Assembly (NCBI GenBank): GCA_035566435.1
Contig: DATMRF010000024.1
Coordinates: forward strand, 1 to 6,295
DNA length: 6,295 nucleotides
Origin: DATMRF01 sp035566435
Lineage (GTDB): Bacteria > Verrucomicrobiota > Verrucomicrobiia > Limisphaerales > UBA8199
Direction of reading: 5' to 3'
Shown piece after piece: positions 1 through 6,295 of the stretch. The notes under the pieces were generated by a model. It worked only from the letters and a program-made list of their open reading frames with translations, did not search any database and was not told where the DNA came from. Both the position numbers and the translations under genes were made by a program. Numbering within the stretch: the first letter of the stretch is position 1; every line of letters begins with the position of its first letter.

Positions 1-1
1 C

Positions 2-652
<651 letters not shown>

Positions 653-703
653 GGAATCTGACACCAACATGTGTGGCCCTGGCGTCTGCGGGGTAAACGC
701 ACG

Positions 704-725
704 GCCGGCCCGTACCGGGTTCGGC
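704..725 (+). terminator. GC-rich hairpin between clpC and bamA (possible weak terminator)
   Basis: An inverted repeat is seen 52 bases after the clpC stop: GCCG and CCCG on the left arm pair with CGGG and CGGC on the right arm, around a three-base loop and a 1x2 internal bulge. There is no T-tract after it, so it is not a canonical intrinsic terminator. It could be a Rho-assisted end, an mRNA-stabilising hairpin, or chance in GC-rich DNA. Confidence 0.22.
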
Positions 726-759
726 GGGAGAAGAACATCTTGGGTTTGGGGGCGCGGCC

Positions 760-788
760 TTGACCAGCTCAACGGCCGCTCATACAAG
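760..788 (+). promoter_or_regulatory. Candidate sigma70-type promoter of bamA
   Basis: TTGACC at 760-765 matches the -35 consensus at five of six positions. After a 17-base spacer, TACAAG at 783-788 matches the -10 consensus at four of six. Transcription would begin near 795, leaving a leader of about 15 bases before the ATG at 811. The -35 box begins at the very TTG that would be the longer bamA start, so the two readings are mutually exclusive. The match is by eye only; the sigma factor of this organism is assumed to have ordinary specificity. Confidence 0.38.
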
Positions 789-810
789 CGTCTCTTTGCC
801 GTTTGGGGTT

Positions 811-3738
811 ATGCGCGTCCGGCTTTCGATCGCGGCTGCGTCAGTGTTGTTCGCATTCGCGGCTTCACCGCTTGCCGCTGCGCCGCGCGAGCCCCGTGCG
901 GCTGCGGCGTCGTCTCCATTTGATTCCGATCCCGCCACAAAAGGTACCGCCAAATCAGCCGTCGCCGGCGCCTCCGGCCGCTCCTTCCAGAATCCCCCCT
1001 CCGAGCAGCCCGGAACAATCATCGACCGCATCATCTTCATCGGCAATCGCCGCATTCGCAGCGACACTCTCAAGGCCCGCATTTTCAGCCGCGACGGTGA
1101 TCCTTACAATGAAGAGACTCTGCGCCGCGATTTCCAGGCTCTTTGGAACACGCAGTTCTTTGAAGACGTGAAGTTGCGCGTCGAGGATTCTCCCGACGGA
1201 CCCAACCACAAAAATGTCGTATTCGAGGTCAAGGAGCGCCCGGTCATCCGCCGCATCCGCTACGACGGCATCCATTCCGTTTCCGAATCCGACATTCTCG
1301 ATCGCTTCAAGGAACGCAAGGTCGGCCTCACCGTGGAAAGTCAGTTTGATCCCACGCGCATCAAGAAGGCCGAAGTCGTCCTTATAGAATTGCTGGGCGA
1401 ACACGGCCGCCAATTTGCGAAAGTCACGCCGCAATACGAGCGCATCGCCGCCAGCAACGCGGTCATCCTGGTTTTCAAAATTGAGGAAGGGCCCAAGGTG
1501 AAGGTCGGTCGCATCACCTTTACGGGAAATCACGCCTTTAGCAGTCGCAAACTGATTCGCGCTATGCGCCATGACCGTCCCTACGCCATTCCGCTGTACG
1601 TCACGGAAATCCCTGTTATGAGCAAAACCTACGACCGCGAAAAGCTCAATGAAGATCTCGAAGTCGGCGTCCGTGGTCTCTATAACGACAATGGTTATTT
1701 CAAGGTCGTCGTGAACGAGCCCACCCTCGAAAATGTCGATACCCAGGGCTTCCGTCTTGGGGTTCCTCTCGCCGGCCGTTCCCATGGAAAAGCAGTCAAC
1801 ATGAATATCAAGATCGACGAAGGCGACCGCTACAAGATGGGCACCCTGAAAATCGTCAGCGCCGATCCCGACAAAGCCCTCTCTCTGAAAGTCGATGCCC
1901 TCAAGACCATCTTCCCGCTGAAACAGGGGGATATCTTCTCCGCCGCCAAAATCCGCAAAGCCTTGCAGGATTACACCAAGGCCTATGGCCAATACGGCTT
2001 CATCGATTTCACCGCGGAGCCGCAGTTCGATATCGATGATGTCTCCAAGCGCATCGACATCACCTTGCGCTTTACCGAAGAGAAGCAGTACTACGTCCGC
2101 CGCATCGACTTCGCCGGCAACACCACCACCCGCGACAAGGTCATCCGCCGCGAGTTGCTCCTCGATGAAGGCCAGCTCTTCAACAAGCGCGCCTGGGAAA
2201 TCAGCATCTTGCGCCTCAACCAGCTCGATTATTTCGACCGCATCGAAGAAGACAAGGCCGTGGAGATCAAGCGCAATCAAAAAGAAGGCACCGTCGATCT
2301 CACTCTGAAGCTGAAGGAAAAAGGCAAGCAGTCCATCGGGTTGCAAGGCGGCGTCAGCGGCCTGGCCGGCACCTTCATCGGTCTCACCTATCAGACCAAC
2401 AATTTCCTCGGCCTCGGCGAACGCCTGACCTTCTCCGCGCAGTTCGGCGACATCCAGCGCAGCTTCATGTTCGGTTTCACGGAGCCCTATCTTTTCGACC
2501 GCCCTATCACTACCGGCTTTACCATCTTCTCCAGCCGCTATAGTTTTAACCAGGCCCGCCAGGAAGCCCTGCTCCTCGGCCAGTCCGTCAGCATCAACCC
2601 GCAGTTCATTCAGAATTACAACCAGAACAGCGACGGCTTCACGTTGGTCGCCAGTTACCCAATGAAGAAGCTCTCCTTCGCGCGCGTCGGTCTTACGTAT
2701 GGGCTCACGCGCACAACCATCACGCCCTTTAACGATGCTTCCCGTTTCCTCTTCGAGGACATCCAGTTCCGCAGCGTTGCCGGCCCCAGCGCGCTCACGG
2801 GCATCATCTCCAGCACGATTACCCCAACGATAACCTATAATACGGTGGATAATCCGATTAATCCGCGCTCCGGTAAAAGCTACTTTTATTCCCTCAGCTT
2901 TACCGGCGGCCCGCTAGGCGGCAACGTCAACACCATCACCAACGTCTTCGACTGGAAGTATTTCCATCCGATTCAGAAGCATCGCAACGTCATAGGTTTC
3001 CACGCCACCGCCGCCTACACCACCGGTTATGCAGGCAAGGAAGTCCCGCCCTTCAGCCGCTTCTACATGGGCGGTGAAAACGACATTCGCGGCTATGATA
3101 TCCGCTCGATTTCCCCGGTTACGTTTATCCCGCAAGCTTCGGCGGTGCCCATCGCCTTCCGCGATCCTACCGCTGGCGGCACTCTTCGGACTTTCAGCGT
3201 TCCCGTGCTGACCTACGTTGCGACCTTGCCCGGAGGCGACATTCAAACTGCGGGAAACGTCGAATACCGCATCCCCATCGTCGGTCCGGTCACCGCCGCT
3301 CTCTTCTTCGACGGGGGCACCGTCGGTATTGCTCGCCCCAGTGCCCTCCAGCTCGACCCCACCGGCTTCGCAACTCTGACCCAGCAGTTTCCCGGGTCCA
3401 ACGTGAAGCAACAGCTCTCAATCGCGCCGAACACGAATTTTCGCGTGCGTGGCTCTACGGGTATCGAGTTTGTCGTGCAATTGCCCATCGTGCAAGCGCC
3501 GTTCCGCGTCTACTACGCATACAACGTGCACCGCCTGTATGAACAAATCGTGGCGCCTACGCCATACATCGATCCAAAGGAAATCACTTTCTTGAAAAAC
3601 GCTTTCGGCGGCATTGACCCGGCGATTTTTCCGCTGCAGATCCAGCCGCAGTTGAACGCTATTATCAATAACCCGGGCCGGCTTGATTATTTCGAGCCCA
3701 AAACGACTTTTCGTTTCACGGTTAGCCGGACTTTCTAA
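811..3738 (+). CDS. bamA: Outer membrane protein assembly factor BamA (Omp85 family)
   Basis: BamA is the core of the BAM machine that folds and inserts beta-barrel proteins into the outer membrane. The ATG at 811 gives 975 residues and puts a classic Sec signal peptide at the N-terminus: Arg at 2 and 4, then a hydrophobic stretch ending SPLAAA at about 20-25. The frame is also open from an upstream TTG at 760, which would add 17 residues ahead of the signal peptide; I prefer 811. A Pro/Ala/Ser-rich linker (about 26-68) precedes five POTRA domains at roughly 70-143, 145-230, 231-338, 341-425 and 427-508. The barrel follows from about 510, with the conserved loop-6 motif IRGYD (Arg760), and the protein ends in FRFTVSRTF, a C-terminal Phe beta-signal. 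It is longer than the approximately 810-residue Escherichia coli protein, through the linker, a stretched third POTRA and longer loops, notably about 909-963 before the last strand. The ribosome site is weak (GGGG at 805-808, very close to the ATG). The stop TAA shares a base with the next ATG. Paralogues such as TamA are less likely given five POTRA domains. Confidence 0.95.
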   Translation: MRVRLSIAAASVLFAFAASPLAAAPREPRAAAASSPFDSDPATKGTAKSAVAGASGRSFQNPPSEQPGTIIDRIIFIGNRRIRSDTLKARIFSRDGDPYNEETLRRDFQALWNTQFFEDVKLRVEDSPDGPNHKNVVFEVKERPVIRRIRYDGIHSVSESDILDRFKERKVGLTVESQFDPTRIKKAEVVLIELLGEHGRQFAKVTPQYERIAASNAVILVFKIEEGPKVKVGRITFTGNHAFSSRKLIRAMRHDRPYAIPLYVTEIPVMSKTYDREKLNEDLEVGVRGLYNDNGYFKVVVNEPTLENVDTQGFRLGVPLAGRSHGKAVNMNIKIDEGDRYKMGTLKIVSADPDKALSLKVDALKTIFPLKQGDIFSAAKIRKALQDYTKAYGQYGFIDFTAEPQFDIDDVSKRIDITLRFTEEKQYYVRRIDFAGNTTTRDKVIRRELLLDEGQLFNKRAWEISILRLNQLDYFDRIEEDKAVEIKRNQKEGTVDLTLKLKEKGKQSIGLQGGVSGLAGTFIGLTYQTNNFLGLGERLTFSAQFGDIQRSFMFGFTEPYLFDRPITTGFTIFSSRYSFNQARQEALLLGQSVSINPQFIQNYNQNSDGFTLVASYPMKKLSFARVGLTYGLTRTTITPFNDASRFLFEDIQFRSVAGPSALTGIISSTITPTITYNTVDNPINPRSGKSYFYSLSFTGGPLGGNVNTITNVFDWKYFHPIQKHRNVIGFHATAAYTTGYAGKEVPPFSRFYMGGENDIRGYDIRSISPVTFIPQASAVPIAFRDPTAGGTLRTFSVPVLTYVATLPGGDIQTAGNVEYRIPIVGPVTAALFFDGGTVGIARPSALQLDPTGFATLTQQFPGSNVKQQLSIAPNTNFRVRGSTGIEFVVQLPIVQAPFRVYYAYNVHRLYEQIVAPTPYIDPKEITFLKNAFGGIDPAIFPLQIQPQLNAIINNPGRLDYFEPKTTFRFTVSRTF

Positions 3739-3842
3739 TGAAGTGTGAACTTCGCCGCGGGCCTGACCGCCAGAGCTTGACTGCAGCACCAGGGATTAGC
3801 GCGAATGCAAGGCGCGCCTTTACGTGGGGGAGGCAAGAGTAA
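3738..3842 (+). CDS. Possible 34-residue coupling peptide / small ORF between bamA and the lipoprotein gene
   Basis: A small frame begins with MKCELRRG and ends TWGRQE. Its ATG overlaps the bamA TAA as TAATG (3736-3740), and its own TAA overlaps the next gene's ATG, again as TAATG (3840-3844). It therefore fills the gap exactly, with no base left untranslated. I recognise no family. The product is basic (six Arg plus one Lys), with one Cys and no membrane segment. There is no clear ribosome site of its own upstream of 3738, so translation would depend on ribosomes that terminate on bamA and restart. The strong ribosome site of the next gene lies inside its last codons. It may be a true micro-protein, a leader whose translation opens the downstream start, or a coincidence of a GC-rich 100-base spacer. 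Confidence 0.35.
   Translation: MKCELRRGPDRQSLTAAPGISANARRAFTWGRQE
3809..3820. repeat. 12-base perfect palindrome upstream of the lipoprotein ribosome site
   Basis: AAGGCGCGCCTT reads the same on both strands and ends five bases before the GGGGGAGG ribosome site. Its right arm (GCCT, 3816-3819) can alternatively pair with AGGC at 3831-3834, which would cover part of that site. It could serve as an operator or a translation-control element, but a GC-rich palindrome this short can arise by chance. Confidence 0.3.
3826..3833 (+). promoter_or_regulatory. Strong ribosome binding site for the lipoprotein gene
   Basis: GGGGGAGG lies eight bases before the ATG at 3842, a near-ideal sequence and spacing. 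It fixes the start of the lipoprotein, and the signal peptide begins immediately there. The site is inside the last codons of the small upstream ORF. Confidence 0.8.
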
Positions 3843-6295
3843 TGAAGTCGAGAAGCATTTGGAACTGCGTTGCGCTGGGGGTCGCAATTACTTGTCTCTG
3901 GTTGGCCGGCTGCGGCGGCAGCAGTAACGCGACGAACACCGTCACCGTTACCGTTATTTCATCCGTGGGCAGCACGATTATCATCGGCCAATCCACCACC
4001 CTCACCGCCACGGTCACCGGCGGCACCACCTCCAACAACGCTGTGAATTGGCAACCCTGTCAGTTCACCACCACCACCACCCCCGTTTCCGGAACCACCC
4101 CCACTCCTTCGACTCCCGCGACCTGCCCCACCGACGGCACTCTCGGCACCCTCTCCAATGAAGAAACCACCGGTACCGCAACGTACACGGCGCCGAGCAA
4201 GATTCCAGACCAGACCAAGTATCCTGGGCTGCAGATCATCATTACCGCCCAATCGCAACAGGACACCAAAAAGACCGGGAATGTGAAGCTCGTGCTCGAC
4301 TCCGGCATCGGTGTCGCTCTTACGCCGGTCACCGCCACGGTGCCTACCAACGAGCAGCAGCAATTCAACGTTGTTCTCACCAATGACTTGCAGAGCCAGG
4401 GTGTCACCTGGCTGGTTACGCAATCGTCGCCCACCACTACCATCACCGTACCCAATCTGGCCACTTGCAGTCCCACCTGCGGCAGCATCACTTCCAACAC
4501 TCCAACCACCGCGACCTACACCGCCCCGACAACGGTTCCCACCGCCTCCACTCCTTCCGGGGCCAGCACTACTCCTGCCAGCCTCACCGTCGTGGCCACC
4601 GCCAAGAGCGACAACACTCGATTTGCCGCGGGAACCATCACCATCATCCAAGGTGGGCCCATCACTTTCAGCGGCATTTCTCCGACCATCGCTCCTCAGG
4701 GCGCGGCTCTCTGGGACATTTATCTCAACGCTCCTAATATCTCTTCCGCCTCCCAGATCACGATTACCGATCAGAACGGCGGTTCTAAGACCTTCACATC
4801 CACCTCTGGGCAGGTTAAGGTGATCTTCCCGATTCCTAATTCCACTACCCCAAATCCGCCCTCCAGTGGCGCACGCCTGCGATTGTTGCAGTCCGATCTC
4901 GCCGGTGCGACCTCGCCCAGTTCTACGACGCCGCTTACCTACACCGTTTCCGTCACCGATCCCGGCGAACCCGTGACGAAAGGCGCCGGGCCATTTACCT
5001 TCACCTTAATGCCCGTCAGACCCACCGTCGTGTCAGCTTCTCCCAACGGTGTGGTGCAAGGCGCTTCCGCCAGCGAGTTTCCCCTTGATATTGATGGAGG
5101 ATATTTCGGCCCAGGTGGCACTTTCGCTTCTGCTTCTTTTCAGGGCAACGCAATTCCACAAGGCCCTTCGTCCAATTCGCAGCTTCTCGCTACCAATTTC
5201 CCCAGCAGCGCCATTGGTCCTCCTGGTCTTTACCCGCTCTCGGTGGCCCGCACCACTCCGCCCCTGCCTGTTCCAAACAATCCGGCAGTGACCACCGTTG
5301 CCGTGTTCCCGAATTATTCTGGCGGGCCTCCGGCAGTCACCGCGACTGCTATTCCAGCGGGCACAAATCCCAGCGCTATTGATATTGATCCCACTCTGGG
5401 TGTCGTGGTGGTTGCTGAAACCGGCTCCAACGCCGTCCAGTTTTATACTATCGGGGTCGGTACGCTTACTCCTATCGGAGGCCCCGTCGCTGTCGGCCAA
5501 ATTCCTACGGGTGTGTCCGTCAATCCAACCAATCACTCCGTTGCTGTGGTGAACTACGGAAGCCAGAGCGTTTCCGTACTGCCGATTCCCGGCGCACCTA
5601 ATCCGGTCGCTCCTGTCACCATCGACATTTCCGGTGCCTTGCAGGGGCAGGTCACTCCGGCACCCTTGCCCTATGCCATCGGAGTAGACCCTGACACCAA
5701 TCTTGCCCTCGTGGCCTACTCTTCCACTTCTACTTCCTCCGCCGCGAACCTGGGTTTCGTGGTGAACCTAAATCAAGGCGCGGGTGCTCCGTTCGGCTGC
5801 CTGGCCAACTCCGGGCAAACTCCGCCGTGTCTCTTTTCCCAAGTTACGCTCAACACCGGCGCTTATCCGCAGATTGCCGTGGCCCCGCACGGCCACACCG
5901 CCTACGTGACTCCTGGAGGCTCGGGCGTAGTCAGCGGCGTCAACGTTCTGCAGCCCTCCACCTCCATCGCCCTCAGCACGCTCGCTCTTACGGCCGGCAC
6001 CGTGACTGCCACCACCGCGAACTCAGCTCCCCTCACTGGTCTGGTTCCCGGAATTCCTACTAGTGTCCTGATTTCCGGCGTTCCCCCCCTTGCAAATCCT
6101 GGCGGCACCCCCGCTAGCGTCAATTTGAACGGAGTGTTCCAAATCACCGTCACTAGCAGCACCACCTTCACGTACTTCTTGGGCACGAATGTTACCGGTA
6201 GCGCCACTTCCAACGGGCCTGGGACTGTCTTCTTCGGCAGCCCCACTGTGGTTTTCCTCGGTATTTCCAACACCACCCAAGGTATTGCCATCAAT
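3842..6295 (+). CDS. Large secreted lipoprotein with Ig-like, IPT-like and YVTN-type beta-propeller modules (3' end outside window)
   Basis: The frame is open for 818 codons with no stop up to the right edge, so the gene is partial at its 3' end. A lipoprotein signal peptide starts at residue 1, with lipobox LAGC and the lipidated Cys at 24; Gly, not Asp, follows, which by the E. coli rule points to the outer membrane. After it come two Ig-like modules: about 30-152 (Trp70, TYTAP at 114-118) and 155-272 (Trp190, TYTAP at 225-229). Each has a Cys pair (73/95 and 209/213). Two IPT/TIG-like modules follow, about 274-392 and 394-470, both with an SP...QGA start (Gln286, Gln406). From about 506 there is a propeller with blades recognisable by NPSAIDIDP, IPTGVSVNP, PYAIGVDP and PQIAVAP. 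An inserted beta-rich module lies at about 718-799, and then a further blade begins (GIAIN). Cys653 and Cys663 may form a disulfide. There are no catalytic motifs, so a binding, adhesion or surface-scaffold role is inferred only. Composition is rich in Thr, Ser, Pro and Val and poor in Lys. The start is supported by GGGGGAGG eight bases upstream. Confidence 0.88.
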   Translation, partial: MKSRSIWNCVALGVAITCLWLAGCGGSSNATNTVTVTVISSVGSTIIIGQSTTLTATVTGGTTSNNAVNWQPCQFTTTTTPVSGTTPTPSTPATCPTDGTLGTLSNEETTGTATYTAPSKIPDQTKYPGLQIIITAQSQQDTKKTGNVKLVLDSGIGVALTPVTATVPTNEQQQFNVVLTNDLQSQGVTWLVTQSSPTTTITVPNLATCSPTCGSITSNTPTTATYTAPTTVPTASTPSGASTTPASLTVVATAKSDNTRFAAGTITIIQGGPITFSGISPTIAPQGAALWDIYLNAPNISSASQITITDQNGGSKTFTSTSGQVKVIFPIPNSTTPNPPSSGARLRLLQSDLAGATSPSSTTPLTYTVSVTDPGEPVTKGAGPFTFTLMPVRPTVVSASPNGVVQGASASEFPLDIDGGYFGPGGTFASASFQGNAIPQGPSSNSQLLATNFPSSAIGPPGLYPLSVARTTPPLPVPNNPAVTTVAVFPNYSGGPPAVTATAIPAGTNPSAIDIDPTLGVVVVAETGSNAVQFYTIGVGTLTPIGGPVAVGQIPTGVSVNPTNHSVAVVNYGSQSVSVLPIPGAPNPVAPVTIDISGALQGQVTPAPLPYAIGVDPDTNLALVAYSSTSTSSAANLGFVVNLNQGAGAPFGCLANSGQTPPCLFSQVTLNTGAYPQIAVAPHGHTAYVTPGGSGVVSGVNVLQPSTSIALSTLALTAGTVTATTANSAPLTGLVPGIPTSVLISGVPPLANPGGTPASVNLNGVFQITVTSSTTFTYFLGTNVTGSATSNGPGTVFFGSPTVVFLGISNTTQGIAIN
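4067..4081 (+). repeat. (ACC)5 trinucleotide run inside the lipoprotein gene
   Basis: Five consecutive ACC units lie in frame and encode five Thr residues in the first Ig-like module. Slippage would add or remove whole Thr codons without shifting the frame. The surrounding stretch, up to about 4130, is also Thr/Pro-rich and reads as a flexible insert between the Trp strand and the TYTAP strand. Confidence 0.6.

Noticed and set aside
760..810. TTG 760 as the bamA start
   Set aside because: It places 17 polar residues before a clean signal peptide beginning at ATG 811, and the TTG coincides with a probable -35 box.
669..923. Possible + strand small gene starting at ATG 669 between clpC and bamA
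   Set aside because: Most of it overlaps the bamA signal-peptide region in another frame, and its Arg/Cys/Gly-rich product has no recognisable feature.
955..2346. 463-codon open frame on the minus strand inside bamA
   Set aside because: It lies wholly antisense to well-conserved POTRA codons, its product looks like a reverse-frame shadow (Asp/Val/Ala-rich, no recognisable domain), and GC-rich codon bias readily creates long antisense frames.
3740..3753. Hairpin GAAGT / ACTTC just after bamA as a terminator
   Set aside because: The stem has only five pairs, is not followed by a T-tract, and lies within the proposed coupled reading frame.
3777..3805. TTGACT as the -35 box of a separate lipoprotein promoter
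   Set aside because: No acceptable -10 hexamer is found at 16-18 bases downstream; the candidates nearby have poor matches or wrong spacing.
3959..4651. Gly-rich 230-codon minus-strand frame
   Set aside because: It is the antisense shadow of the C-rich Thr/Pro codons of the lipoprotein; GGT/GGC runs simply mirror ACC/GCC runs.
4311..4823. 170-codon + strand frame, Pro/Arg/Leu-rich
   Set aside because: It is an alternative-frame reading of the lipoprotein gene with no ribosome site and no domain, whereas the lipoprotein frame continues uninterrupted through it.

Overview
The window looks like chromosomal DNA of a GC-rich diderm bacterium, most probably an acidobacterium. The grounds are an AAA+ unchaperone/protease subunit of the ClpC type next to an outer-membrane BamA/Omp85 gene, plus a large Thr/Ser/Pro-rich lipoprotein with Ig-like modules ending in a T-Y-T-A-P motif, a style I associate with Acidobacteriota. 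The phylum is an inference from gene content, not a database result. All recognised genes are on the + strand.

Layout. Positions 2-652 are the 3' end of clpC (second ATPase module; the 5' part lies outside the window). Positions 653-810 are a 158-base intergenic region with a GC-rich hairpin (704-725) and a plausible sigma70-type promoter (760-788). Positions 811-3738 are a complete bamA: signal peptide, five POTRA domains, 16-strand-type barrel and a C-terminal Phe. Positions 3738-3842 are an exactly fitting 34-codon small ORF whose ATG overlaps the bamA stop (TAATG) and whose stop overlaps the next ATG (TAATG). From 3842 to the right edge the frame stays open for 818 codons with no stop. 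This is the start of a large lipoprotein with a lipobox cysteine, two Ig-like modules, two IPT/TIG-like modules and a YVTN-like beta-propeller interrupted by an extra beta-rich module. Because it has no stop inside the window, it is easily missed by ORF callers that need a closed frame.

How the parts may work together. ClpC unfolds cytoplasmic proteins for degradation and appears to be a separate transcription unit or an upstream neighbour. BamA inserts beta-barrel proteins into the outer membrane. The lipoprotein is predicted to be exported and anchored in the outer membrane. The bamA / small ORF / lipoprotein arrangement is tight enough to suggest one transcript with translational coupling. 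The usual Proteobacterial follower genes of bamA (skp, lpxD) are not seen. No RNA genes, mobile elements, CRISPR arrays or origins were found.
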